A DNA stretch of 64,000 bases, from the NCBI RefSeq assembly GCF_018336935.1, contig NZ_CP068771.1, positions 2,480,001 to 2,544,000 of the forward strand. The letters run 5' to 3'. A program made the translations under genes and the position numbers. The DNA is from Serratia plymuthica. Lineage in GTDB: Bacteria > Pseudomonadota > Gammaproteobacteria > Enterobacterales > Enterobacteriaceae. Shown here one piece after another: positions 26,348 to 34,152 of this stretch. A model generated the notes under the pieces. It was not told the DNA's origin. It did not search any database and saw only the letters and a program-made list of their open reading frames with translations. Numbering within the stretch: position 1 is the stretch's first letter; each line of letters opens with the position of its first letter.

Positions 26348-27724
26348 TCACAAAGCGGGTTTGATCGGCTCCACGTGCCCTACCGCCCGCGAAATGGTGG
26401 GATAAAGCGCCCGCAGTTGGCGTTCTATGCGGTCCACCGCGTCGTGAGCCGCCACAATGGATGCTGCCGGCGACACCCGGCAATGGAAATTGACGATAAT
26501 ACCGTCCGCCGTTTTGCGCGCCCGAATGTTATGCACGTCCTGCACCATATCCCCCTTCTCCACCGCAGTTCGCAAGATCTGGCGAATGTTTGCCAGTTCA
26601 TCCGGCTCTACGTCCTTACTGGCGACCCAGTGGTGCATTTGCGGTTCAAGGTGAGTTTCGATTTCCGTGTCTTCGCCGATGGCCTGGCGCAGCAGGTTTT
26701 CAATCTCGCTGGCGATATCGTGCGCCTGCGCCACGCTGGCGCTGGCCGGCACAGCCAGATCCATGCTGATCGACATGCGTTCCGGCAGTTGCTGCAACGC
26801 CACGTTTTGCACCACCGCGCCGTGATTGGCGGCAATCACCCGGATACGGGTCGCCATGTCCTCATCGCTGCGGGTTTGCGGGTTGGCAATCACCGTGGCT
26901 TCGGCATGGGCATACTGCCGCTCCAGACGCTCGGCGATGGACTGCTTCAGCGCGTTGATGCGCTCCAGCGGCAAGGTGCGACAGACGGCGACGGTCACCT
27001 CGATAAACAGGGCTGCACCGGCGTTGCGAATGCGGATATTCTCGGTCGCCAGTATCGCCGGAAAACTATCCAGCAACGCGCCGATCTCCTCTTTGGTACC
27101 GGCGGGCGCGGTATCCATCAGCGAATCGAACGAACGTTTACCCAGTTTCAGGGCTGCGACCACGATAAAACAGGCCACGATCAACGCCGCAATCGCATCT
27201 GCGCGGCCGAACCCCAGTAACACAAATACCATCCCCAGCAGCACCACGGCTGAAGACAGCATGTCGGAGAAGAAGTGCAGCGCGTCGGCCTCCAGCGCCG
27301 CGCTGTCGGTGGCCTTCGCCACGCGATTCAGCGCCCTGACGCGGAAATAGTCGACCACAATCGAGATCAACAGTACCGCAATCACTACCGGCGCGGCGAC
27401 GATTTCATGCGCCTGCCCCAGCAGGCTGGTACCGGCCTCGTAAACAATCCAGCCCGCCGCGCCCAACAGCAGCAGCACTTCAAACAACGCCGCCAGATTT
27501 TCGACCTTGCCGTGACCAAAGTGGTGGTCCTCATCGGCCGGTTTGTCGCTGATGCGCACCGCCAGCCAGGTAATGCTGGTGGCGACAAAATCGGTGAAAG
27601 AGTGTATTCCTTCGGAAATAAGGCCAATACTGCCGGTAAAAATGCCTGCAGTAAATTTCCCGGTTGCCAATAGTCCGCTGGCTATCATCGAGTTTCTGGC
27701 AACGGACTGTTTTTCATTTTTCAT
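26348..27724 (-). CDS. CDF-family divalent cation exporter with extended C-terminus
   Basis: This 458-residue cation diffusion facilitator has six transmembrane segments in residues 1-200. The metal-site motifs are HSFTDF in segment 2 and LHFFSDML in segment 5, with an HHFGHGKVEN loop between. The cytoplasmic part is about 250 residues, far longer than the 90 or so in E. coli FieF, and appears to hold two consecutive ferredoxin-like CDF domains (about 205-285 and 370-450) joined by another section. The ATG at 27724 is preferred, with a GTG at 27736 as alternative. It lies in the magnesium-linked gene run. The exported metal is unknown; Fe, Zn, Mn or Mg are all possible. Confidence 0.85.
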   Translation of the reverse strand: MKNEKQSVARNSMIASGLLATGKFTAGIFTGSIGLISEGIHSFTDFVATSITWLAVRISDKPADEDHHFGHGKVENLAALFEVLLLLGAAGWIVYEAGTSLLGQAHEIVAAPVVIAVLLISIVVDYFRVRALNRVAKATDSAALEADALHFFSDMLSSAVVLLGMVFVLLGFGRADAIAALIVACFIVVAALKLGKRSFDSLMDTAPAGTKEEIGALLDSFPAILATENIRIRNAGAALFIEVTVAVCRTLPLERINALKQSIAERLERQYAHAEATVIANPQTRSDEDMATRIRVIAANHGAVVQNVALQQLPERMSISMDLAVPASASVAQAHDIASEIENLLRQAIGEDTEIETHLEPQMHHWVASKDVEPDELANIRQILRTAVEKGDMVQDVHNIRARKTADGIIVNFHCRVSPAASIVAAHDAVDRIERQLRALYPTISRAVGHVEPIKPAL

Positions 27725-27749
27725 AATACGGCTCACATTCCTGGGGAAT

Positions 27750-27929
27750 TTATTTTTTCATTTTCGCAGACAATTGCCAGACAAAAGCAACCAGCAGCAT
27801 ACTACCCGAGAATGTCAGCATTAAACTAGTCAGGAATTCTGATTTTCCGGTTGAATAAAAATAAATCTCATTAACACCCACAGAGATCATTAAAATGGCA
27901 TAAAGCAAACCAAGAATAAAAATAATCAT
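27750..27929 (-). CDS. 59-residue membrane protein in the magnesium locus
   Basis: The ATG at 27929 opens a 59-codon frame ending in TAA at 27750. It has two hydrophobic segments: IIFILGLLYAILMISVGV (about 2-19) and SLMLTFSGSMLLVAFVW (about 35-51), with an NEIYFYSTGKSEF loop and a C-terminal KMKK, giving a two-pass protein. A weak GAGTG ribosome site precedes it. It lies between the MgtS homologue and the CDF gene on the same strand, 25 bases from the latter. I do not recognise the family. Its position suggests a small regulator or partner of the neighbouring transporters, which is inference only. Confidence 0.6.
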   Translation of the reverse strand: MIIFILGLLYAILMISVGVNEIYFYSTGKSEFLTSLMLTFSGSMLLVAFVWQLSAKMKK

Positions 27930-27977
27930 TATCGTTTCACTCGTTAAAACCGCAGGCGGCGGTCAGCGTTTATCGGT

Positions 27978-28014
27978 ATCCTCCCCGTCGTAAATAAAGC
28001 ACTTCGGGGAGGAT
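27978..28014. promoter_or_regulatory. 10-bp inverted repeat between mgtS and the 59-residue gene
   Basis: ATCCTCCCCG (27978-27987) and CGGGGAGGAT (28005-28014) pair perfectly around a 17-base AT-rich loop. On the minus strand it lies between two cotranscribed genes and may stabilise the upstream message or attenuate the downstream one. Confidence 0.45.
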
Positions 28015-28040
28015 GCATTCTGGCGGTTCTTCAACGTTCA

Positions 28041-28133
28041 TTAATCATCCCATTTGGTGCTCATATAGGCGGCCAACAGGCCCAGCGAGCTGATGATGCT
28101 CAGAAATCCTACAAAAATCGTCATATTTCCCAT
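28041..28133 (-). CDS. mgtS: MgtS-like 30-residue membrane protein
   Basis: The frame encodes 30 residues: MGNMTIFVGFLSIISSLG, then LLAAYMSTKWDD. It aligns over its length with the 31-residue E. coli MgtS (formerly YneM) as I remember it, sharing GNM near the start, F and L in the hydrophobic part, and the hallmark end LAAY-x-S-x-KWDD. MgtS binds and stabilises the Mg2+ transporter MgtA and also affects PitA. The ribosome site GAGGAAG lies 8 bases before the ATG. The gene lies 143 bases downstream of the MgtE-type gene on the same strand, a setting different from E. coli, and fits a function in magnesium supply. Confidence 0.8.
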   Translation of the reverse strand: MGNMTIFVGFLSIISSLGLLAAYMSTKWDD

Positions 28134-28147
28134 TATTACTTCCTCAG

Positions 28148-28204
28148 TTAACGGTTATCGATAAAAACCTCTTTAATTAAAAAGTGGGTTAAAGGATTGT
28201 TCAT
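28148..28204 (-). CDS. Possible 18-residue peptide upstream of mgtS
   Basis: ATG at 28204, MNNPLTHFLIKEVFIDNR, TAA at 28148. A perfect AAGGAGG (28218-28224) lies 13 bases upstream, a little far from the start codon. The stop is 14 bases before mgtS. It could be a small coupling or leader peptide for mgtS, or a chance frame behind an otherwise unexplained ribosome site. Confidence 0.3.
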   Translation of the reverse strand: MNNPLTHFLIKEVFIDNR

Positions 28205-28242
28205 TGCTATTAACGCGCCTCCTTGTTGGGTGAGATAAAATG

Positions 28243-28269
28243 TCCGCTCCGGCAGCGACACGAAGCGGA
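28243..28269 (-). terminator. Hairpin after the MgtE-type gene
   Basis: On the minus strand TCCGCT (28269-28264) pairs with AGCGGA (28248-28243), followed by CATTTTATC, starting 8 bases after the mgtE stop. It is a weak terminator candidate that may allow partial read-through into mgtS. Confidence 0.4.
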
Positions 28270-28276
28270 TTTCGGT

Positions 28277-29299
28277 TTAAATATTCAGAATGTGCTGGGC
28301 AATTTTGAAATAGATAATCAGGCCTGTGCCATCGATAAAGGTGGCGATAAAGGGTGCAGACACTACCGCCGGATCGATCCCCACTCTTTTCAGCAACATA
28401 GGGATAATCGAGGACACAATCGCGCTCCAGACGGTTATCGCCACCAACGACAGGCTGACGACCATCGTCACGTCCATTCCCACCCCCATGATCCAGGCGC
28501 GAACCCAGGCGGCGATACCGATAGTGGCGGCGATCAGCAGCGAGGTGGACACCTCTTTGCGGATCACCGCGCCCAGATTGCGCAGGCTGACCTCGCCCAG
28601 CGCCATGGCGCGTACCAGCGTGGAGGTGATCTGCGTACCGCTGTTACCACCGGTGCCAATCAGCAACGGGATGAAGAACGCCAGGGCGATCGCCGCTTCC
28701 AGTTGGTCTTCAAACGCTTTCAGTACGTTGCCGGTGTAGGCTTCGGCGACAAACAGCATCAGCAACCAAACCGAACGTTTACGCCACAGCGCCCAGGGGC
28801 TGGTTTCCAGATAGGGCTTGTCCAGCGGCAGGCTGGCACCCTGTCGCTGCGCATCCTCGGTATTTTCATCCTCAATCAGCCGGGCGATCTCTTTTTCCCC
28901 CAATACCCCGACCAGGGTTTTATTCACCACCACCGGCACCACGTCCAGCCCGCCCTTGCCCAATAAATGGGCAACGTCATTACGATCGTCGTCGGGCGAT
29001 ACCTGGAAATAGCTGTGGTTGATCATTACCCCAACGGCTTTATCATCGTCCGCGCACTGCAGCAATTTTTTAACCGATAGCGTGCCGCGCAATTGATAAT
29101 CGTCGGCGGTGACAAACAGCTGGGTCGGAATTTCGTCCGTTTTAAGCTGTGAAAGAAAATATTCCTTGGCTTTATTGACCGTCATATTACCGGGGACGGT
29201 AATGAAATTGGCGTTCATATAGCCGGCTACCGAAGATTCGTCGAGAGTTTCGGTATGGGCCAGCGCCGGGGATGAGTAATTTTGATGTGACTTCATCAT
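28277..29299 (-). CDS. mgtE: MgtE-type magnesium transporter, short form
   Basis: This 340-residue protein lacks the MgtE N domain of about 120 residues. Residues 20-145 look like the paired CBS domains (SVAGYMNANFITVPGNMTV ... VVPVVVNKTLVGVLGEKEIA). Residues 165-340 contain the five-helix MgtE pore, with the signature FFIPLLIGTGGNSGTQ and later SAPFIATFIDGTGLIIYF; the latter has the conserved aspartate for Mg2+ selection. Full MgtE closes when Mg2+ binds its N and CBS domains; loss of N may alter gating. AGGGAC lies before the ATG at 29299 (ATG at 29296 is also possible). It is preceded by an M-box riboswitch, which supports Mg2+ as the substrate. Confidence 0.88.
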   Translation of the reverse strand: MMKSHQNYSSPALAHTETLDESSVAGYMNANFITVPGNMTVNKAKEYFLSQLKTDEIPTQLFVTADDYQLRGTLSVKKLLQCADDDKAVGVMINHSYFQVSPDDDRNDVAHLLGKGGLDVVPVVVNKTLVGVLGEKEIARLIEDENTEDAQRQGASLPLDKPYLETSPWALWRKRSVWLLMLFVAEAYTGNVLKAFEDQLEAAIALAFFIPLLIGTGGNSGTQITSTLVRAMALGEVSLRNLGAVIRKEVSTSLLIAATIGIAAWVRAWIMGVGMDVTMVVSLSLVAITVWSAIVSSIIPMLLKRVGIDPAVVSAPFIATFIDGTGLIIYFKIAQHILNI

Positions 29300-29354
29300 G
29301 TTAGTCCCTATTTCTGTTTAAACTTCAACAGCGAATCGCATAGGGGCGTTAACC

Positions 29355-29545
29355 ACAGAGGGAGTGCAGACAGCCTATCTCCGCGTCCAGGTTTTAGCAC
29401 TATACAACGTATCTGATGTATTTATCAGAAGTTACCTTGGGCTAAACCTTAATCCGATAAAGCCTGTCTTAACCTTGGGCATCTCTCGATGTCGTCAGAT
29501 CAGTAACCTGTGTTTGTATAGGAGCCTCGCCAAACGAGATACTGC
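29355..29545 (-). ncRNA. M-box (ykoK) magnesium riboswitch
   Basis: Read on the minus strand, the leader carries the conserved M-box blocks in order. These are GGCGAGGCTCCTATAC (about 29532-29517), ACACAGG with ACTGAT, then ACATCGAGAGATGCCCAAGG (about 29494-29475), TAAGACAGGC, the GTGCTAAAACC block (29400-29390) and GGAGATAGGCTG (29382-29371). These match the RNA fold that senses Mg2+ and shuts off transporter genes when Mg2+ is plentiful. The MgtE-type gene begins about 55 bases downstream. I could not see a clear terminator in the short expression platform, so translation control or Rho action is possible. Boundaries are approximate. Confidence 0.85.
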
Positions 29546-29562
29546 ATATAAACTACGGGGGC

Positions 29563-29568
29563 ATTATA
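29563..29568 (-). promoter_or_regulatory. -10 element upstream of the M-box
   Basis: The minus strand reads CGTCTATAATGCC, a perfect TATAAT about 20 bases before the first M-box block. No good -35 box is visible at the right spacing, so the promoter may need an activator. From here to about 29797 on the plus strand I see only AT-rich sequence and an imperfect hairpin (29747-29769). Confidence 0.45.
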
Positions 29569-29797
29569 GACGCGATTTTTTCACGGCAGAGGTAAATCTG
29601 GCCAACCGTTTATGAAACATTTAGAAAAAACAATTTTAACCACGAAGACAATAAAAATGCCCCCCCATTATTAGGATATCGACGAGCGATAATGGACCTA
29701 TTGTTGTCGTATATTGCCCAGGAACAAAATACCCTAAATGACCTTAATGCCTGCCATAATGGCGGGCATGGATTTATAGCGGCTGGAACAGCGTCAG

Positions 29798-30058
29798 TTG
29801 CAACCCGGCCGGCGCTTCCAGCCGATTATTGCAATCTTCCCCAGACTGGCCGCTTTGGCGCAGCGAGTTTGGCCCGGCCAACTGAGGGTGCGACACGCGC
29901 TGAATGGCGGTCTGCTGGTGGCGCCATTCGGGCACTCGCTGGCGGGCGCCGCGCATTATTTTGTCAGCAACCCCGACGGCAAGCACGGCCGCGCCGTAGC
30001 GCAACTGGCAGACTGGTTTGAGAGTGAGATGGCGGATCCTGAGAAGGCGAGCACGTGA
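29798..30058 (+). pseudogene. Relic of a LysR-type regulator (C-terminal end)
   Basis: The frame ends with LLVAPFGHSLAGAAHYFVS followed by NPDGKHGRAVAQLADWFESE, which matches the last strand and helix of GcvA-type LysR substrate domains (pattern L...PF....YY.V.P......A...F..W). Nothing resembling the rest of a LysR protein lies upstream in this frame, and the related frame from 29692 reads the same bases out of phase, suggesting frameshift decay. There is no ribosome site at the first ATG. I read it as the tail of a lost regulator gene. Confidence 0.45.
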
Positions 30059-30074
30059 GGGAATATTTTCAACT

Positions 30075-30120
30075 GCCTGAATACGCTAGACATGAGGCAA
30101 TCAGTTCAGAGTATTCAGGC
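30075..30120. repeat. 10-bp inverted repeat
   Basis: GCCTGAATAC (30075-30084) and GTATTCAGGC (30111-30120) are perfect arms, 26 bases apart, following the LysR relic and 70 bases before the sfu promoter. Role unknown; it may be an old terminator or a recombination scar. Confidence 0.35.
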
Positions 30121-30187
30121 TGAAGCTTAATTTTTCCTTAGGGCGAGTTAATTTATGAGCGAATGCAAAAAATAATTTAATACGAAT

Positions 30188-30206
30188 CGTTTTCACTATC
30201 ATTATG
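30188..30206. promoter_or_regulatory. Fur-box-like site upstream of sfuA
   Basis: Read on the minus strand the site is CATAATGATAGTGAAAACG, which agrees with the 19-base Fur consensus GATAATGATAATCATTATC over its left half and some of the right. It lies about 85 bases before sfuA, consistent with iron repression of the operon, as known for S. marcescens sfu. Confidence 0.6.
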
Positions 30207-30290
30207 ACTGTTCTTAGCTACAATCGGGCCTGCTTGCGCTCACCAGGCGATATTCGCTTTTCTTCTTCGACCTCTAAAAAGGATAACAGT

Positions 30291-31307
30291 ATGAAGCTGC
30301 GTCTTTCTTCTCTGGGCCCCGTTGCCCTGCTCGCCTCATCAATGATGCTGGCGTTTTCCGCCCATGCGGCTTCTGCCGATGACGGCATCGTTATTTATAA
30401 CGCCCAGCACGAGAACCTGGTGAAATCCTGGGTGGATGGCTTCACCAAAGACACCGGCATCAAGGTGACTTTGCGTAACGGCGGTGACAGCGAGCTGGGC
30501 AACCAACTGGTGCAGGAAGGCAGCGCGTCCCCTGCCGACGTTTTCCTGACGGAGAACTCCCCGGCAATGGTCTTGGTGGACAACGCCAAGCTGTTTGCCC
30601 CGCTGGATGCAGCGACGCTGGCGCAGGTCGAACCGCAGTACCGCCCGCAGCATGGCCGCTGGATCGGCATCGCCGCCCGTTCAACCGTATTCGTCTACAA
30701 CCCGGCGAAACTGACCGAAGCGCAATTGCCTAAATCGCTGCTGGACCTGGCCAAGCCTGAATGGAAAGGCCGTTGGGCCGCGTCGCCATCCGGTGCGGAC
30801 TTCCAGGCGATCGTCAGCGCGCTGCTGGAGCTGAAAGGCGAGAAAGCCACGCTGGAATGGCTGAAAGCGATGAAAACCAACTTCACCGCCTATAAGGGCA
30901 ACAGCACGGTGATGAAAGCGGTCAATGCCGGCCAGATCGACAGCGGCGTGATCTATCACTATTATCCGTTCGTCGACGGCGCCAAGACCGGCGAAAACAG
31001 CAAAAACGTCAAACTTTATTACTTCAAACACCAGGATCCGGGCGCGTTCGTCAGCACCTCCGGCGGCGGCGTACTGGCTTCCAGCAAACACCAACAACAG
31101 GCTCAGGCCTTCGTGAAGTGGATCACCGGCAAGAATGGCCAGGACATTCTGCGTACCAATAACGCCTTCGAATATGCGGTAGGCGTGAACGCAGCGTCCA
31201 ATCCTAAACTGGTGCCGCTGAAAGAGCTGGACGCGCCGAAAATCGACGCTTCGCAGTTGAACGGTAAAAAAGCAGTTGAACTGATGACCGAGGCCGGGCT
31301 GCTGTAA
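30291..31307 (+). CDS. sfuA: Periplasmic iron(III)-binding protein SfuA
   Basis: This 338-residue binding protein delivers ferric iron to the SfuBC transporter. The signal peptide [20 protein letters not shown]... ends at HAASADD. The mature start [19 protein letters not shown] and the paired tyrosines in [12 protein letters not shown] (iron ligands in this family) are characteristic. It closely resembles the SfuA of Serratia marcescens as I remember it, with scattered substitutions. The ATG at 30291 has AAGGA and begins the signal peptide, so the longer frame from 30204 is rejected. It is the first gene of sfuABC, behind a Fur-like site. Confidence 0.95.
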   Translation: MKLRLSSLGPVALLASSMMLAFSAHAASADDGIVIYNAQHENLVKSWVDGFTKDTGIKVTLRNGGDSELGNQLVQEGSASPADVFLTENSPAMVLVDNAKLFAPLDAATLAQVEPQYRPQHGRWIGIAARSTVFVYNPAKLTEAQLPKSLLDLAKPEWKGRWAASPSGADFQAIVSALLELKGEKATLEWLKAMKTNFTAYKGNSTVMKAVNAGQIDSGVIYHYYPFVDGAKTGENSKNVKLYYFKHQDPGAFVSTSGGGVLASSKHQQQAQAFVKWITGKNGQDILRTNNAFEYAVGVNAASNPKLVPLKELDAPKIDASQLNGKKAVELMTEAGLL

Positions 31308-31332
31308 GCCGGTTTTAGAGAGCTTTTACCTT

Positions 31333-32916
31333 ATGTCGAATATTGGCCTTAACGCCACCGGCGCCACGCCATGTTATACCACTACCCGGCGGCATCAGCG
31401 GCCGGGGGTGTTTATCGTGGCGGCCGCCCTTTTACTCTCCCTGTTGGCCCTGTTGCCGCTGGGGTTTGTCGTCAGCGTGGCGTTTGAAACCGGCTGGCAG
31501 ACGGTAAAAGCTCTGGTATTCCGCCCCCGGGTGGCCGAACTGTTGCTCAACACCCTGTTACTGGTGGTCTTCACGCTGCCCATTTGCGCCATTCTGGGGG
31601 TCACACTGGCGTGGCTGACGGAGCGCAGCACGCTGCCGGGCCGCCGCATCTGGTCGCTGCTGGCGACCGCGCCGCTGGCGGTTCCGGCATTCGTGCAAAG
31701 CTATGCCTGGATCAGCCTGGTACCCTCGATGCATGGGCTGGGCGCCGGGGTGTTCATTTCGGTCCTCGCCTACTTCCCGTTTATTTATCTGCCGGCCGCA
31801 GCGGTGCTGCGCCGCCTGGATCCCGGCATTGAAGACGTCGCCACTTCGCTCGGCACCCGCCCCTTGGCGGTGTTTTTCCGCGTGGTGTTGCCGCAGCTCA
31901 AACTGGCGACCTGGGGCGGATCGTTACTGATCGCGCTGCATCTGCTGGCGGAGTACGGCCTGTACGCCATGATCCGTTTTGACACCTTCACCACCGCCAT
32001 TTTCGATCAGTTCCAGTCCACCTTTAACGGCCCGGCCGCCAATATGCTGGCCGGGGTGCTGGTGCTGTGCTGCCTGGGCTTACTGCTGCTGGAGGCCGCC
32101 AGCCGAGGCCGCGCGCGTTATGCCCGCGTCGGTTCCGGCAGCGCCCGCAGCCAAACCCCCTACCGCCTGGGGCCGGTAACGACTCTGCTTGCCCTGTTAC
32201 TGCCTTTGAGCCTTAGCGCGCTGGCGCTGGGCGTGCCCTTTATCACCCTGGCGCGCTGGCTGACGCTGGGCGGGATTGAGGTCTGGCGCAATGCGGATTT
32301 ACTGCCCGCATTGCTGCAAACGCTGTCGCTGGCCGCCAGCGGTGCGTTGCTGATCACGCTGTGCGCCATCCCGATGGCCTGGTTGTCGGTTCGTTATCCG
32401 GCGCGGCTGTATCGGCTGCTGGAAGGCTGCAATTACGTCACCAGTTCGCTGCCCGGCATCGTGGTGGCGCTGGCCCTGGTGACCATTACCATCCACAGCT
32501 TCCGGCCGATTTATCAGACGGAAATCACTCTGCTGTTGGCCTACTTGCTGATGTTTATGCCCCGGGCCTTGATCAACCTGCGTGCAGGTATTGCCCAGGC
32601 GCCGGTGGAGTTGGAAAACGTGGCGCGCAGCCTTGGCCGTTCGCCGGCGCAGGCGTTGTGGAGCACCACTTTGCGGCTGGCCGCCCCCGGCGCGGCTGCC
32701 GGTGCAGCCTTGGTGTTTCTGGCGATAACCAATGAGCTGACCGCGACGCTGTTGCTGGCGCCGAACGGGACCCGCACGCTGGCGACCGGTTTCTGGGCGC
32801 TGACCAGCGAGATAGACTACGTGGCGGCCGCACCTTACGCACTGATTATGGTGGCGTTATCGCTGCCATTGACCTGGCTTCTTTATTCTCAATCTAAACG
32901 CACGGCGGGATTATGA
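31333..32916 (+). CDS. sfuB: Iron(III) ABC transporter permease SfuB
   Basis: This 527-residue inner-membrane permease is a fused double-domain type with about twelve transmembrane segments. Each half carries an EAA-like loop: [20 protein letters not shown] (about 160-180) and [20 protein letters not shown] (about 420-440). The size and duplicated structure fit FbpB/SfuB. It starts 25 bases after sfuA and overlaps sfuC by 4 bases (ATGA). It forms the iron pore with the SfuC ATPase. Confidence 0.93.
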   Translation: MSNIGLNATGATPCYTTTRRHQRPGVFIVAAALLLSLLALLPLGFVVSVAFETGWQTVKALVFRPRVAELLLNTLLLVVFTLPICAILGVTLAWLTERSTLPGRRIWSLLATAPLAVPAFVQSYAWISLVPSMHGLGAGVFISVLAYFPFIYLPAAAVLRRLDPGIEDVATSLGTRPLAVFFRVVLPQLKLATWGGSLLIALHLLAEYGLYAMIRFDTFTTAIFDQFQSTFNGPAANMLAGVLVLCCLGLLLLEAASRGRARYARVGSGSARSQTPYRLGPVTTLLALLLPLSLSALALGVPFITLARWLTLGGIEVWRNADLLPALLQTLSLAASGALLITLCAIPMAWLSVRYPARLYRLLEGCNYVTSSLPGIVVALALVTITIHSFRPIYQTEITLLLAYLLMFMPRALINLRAGIAQAPVELENVARSLGRSPAQALWSTTLRLAAPGAAAGAALVFLAITNELTATLLLAPNGTRTLATGFWALTSEIDYVAAAPYALIMVALSLPLTWLLYSQSKRTAGL

Positions 32917-33950
32917 GCACGCTTCAACTGCAGGGTATCGGTAAGTCCTATAATTCGGTCAAGGTGCTGGAGCACGTGGATTTGCAGGTGGCGCAGGGCA
33001 GCCGCACCGCGATTGTCGGCCCTTCCGGCTCGGGAAAAACCACCTTGCTGCGCATTATCGCCGGCTTTGAAATACCGGACAGCGGCCAGGTTATCTTGCA
33101 AGGCCAGCCGATGGCCAATGGCAGCGGCTGGGTACCGGCGCATCTGCGCGGCATTGGCTTTGTACCGCAGGACGGCGCGCTGTTCCCGCACTTTACCGTG
33201 GCCGGGAATATCGGTTTCGGCCTGAAGGGCAGCAAGCGTGACAAGCAGCGGCATGTTGATGCGTTGATGGACATGGTGGCGCTGGATCGGCGGCTGGGCG
33301 CGCTGTGGCCGCATGAGCTTTCCGGCGGGCAACAGCAGCGGGTGGCACTGGCGCGCGCGCTGTCTCAGCAACCCAAGCTGATGCTGTTGGACGAACCCTT
33401 CTCCGCCCTGGATACCGGCCTGCGCGCCGCAACCCGTAAAGCGGTGGCGGAACTGCTGGCGGAAGCCAGGGTGGCGTCCATTCTGGTGACCCACGATCAG
33501 ACGGAAGCGCTGTCGTTTGCCGATCAGGTCGCGGTGATGCGCAATGGCCGGCTGGCGCAGGTGGGCCCGCCGCAGGATCTCTATCTGCGACCGGTGGATG
33601 AACCGACCGCCACCTTCCTGGGGGAAACCCTGGTGCTTTCGGCCAAACTTGAACACGGCTGGGCCGATTGCGTTCTGGGCCGGATTGCGGTGGACGATCG
33701 CCACCGCCAGGGACCTGCCCGCATTATGCTGCGCCCGGAACAGATCCAAATCAGCCTGTCCGAGCCGGCTCAGCAGGGCCAGGCGGTGGTCACCAGCATC
33801 GATTTCGCCGGTTTTGTCTCGACCCTCAACCTGCGCATGAGCGGCAGCGACGCCGCTATCGAAATAAAAACCGTCAGCCGCGAAGGCATCCGCGCCGGTT
33901 CCCAAGTCTGCCTGAATATCATCGGGCAGGCGCATATCTTTGCCGGGTAA
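32913..33950 (+). CDS. sfuC: Iron(III) ABC transporter ATPase SfuC
   Basis: This 345-residue ATPase of the Fbp group has Walker [11 protein letters not shown]-loop [12 protein letters not shown], signature [15 protein letters not shown], Walker [13 protein letters not shown] and the H-loop [14 protein letters not shown]. The C-terminal 100 residues form the regulatory domain found in FbpC-type proteins. Its start overlaps the end of sfuB. It completes the sfuABC ferric iron importer, which works without a siderophore in the cytoplasmic-membrane step. Confidence 0.93.
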   Translation: MSTLQLQGIGKSYNSVKVLEHVDLQVAQGSRTAIVGPSGSGKTTLLRIIAGFEIPDSGQVILQGQPMANGSGWVPAHLRGIGFVPQDGALFPHFTVAGNIGFGLKGSKRDKQRHVDALMDMVALDRRLGALWPHELSGGQQQRVALARALSQQPKLMLLDEPFSALDTGLRAATRKAVAELLAEARVASILVTHDQTEALSFADQVAVMRNGRLAQVGPPQDLYLRPVDEPTATFLGETLVLSAKLEHGWADCVLGRIAVDDRHRQGPARIMLRPEQIQISLSEPAQQGQAVVTSIDFAGFVSTLNLRMSGSDAAIEIKTVSREGIRAGSQVCLNIIGQAHIFAG

Positions 33951-33955
33951 CCTTC

Positions 33956-33975
33956 CGGGGCGGTTCGCCGCCCCG
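33956..33975 (+). terminator. Hairpin after sfuC
   Basis: CGGGGCGG (33956-33963) pairs with CCGCCCCG (33968-33975) around a stable TTCG loop, 5 bases after the stop. The T run is missing, so termination may be partial. Confidence 0.55.
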
Positions 33976-34115
33976 ATCATTCAGGCTCCACCTATCGCAG
34001 CCATTGCTTAGTAAATCCCCCTTCATCAACTACGATTATTCTGTGACCGATTCATTCCCTTTACAGGTCAAGAAGGTAACCCATTGAGGATTATCATAAT
34101 TATTCATACTATTTA

Positions 34116-34138
34116 AGCCGCCCTTCTTTAACGCGGCT
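34116..34138 (+). promoter_or_regulatory. Hairpin just before the EF-G paralogue
   Basis: AGCCGC (34116-34121) and GCGGCT (34133-34138) enclose an 11-base loop and end 3 bases before the AAAGG ribosome site of the gene at 34153. It could modulate its translation or be the end of an upstream transcript. Confidence 0.35.
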
Positions 34139-34152
34139 AAGAAAGGTTAATT

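Noticed and set aside
32889..33980. 363-codon minus-strand frame opposite sfuC
   Set aside because: Mirror of the ABC ATPase; no motif of its own.
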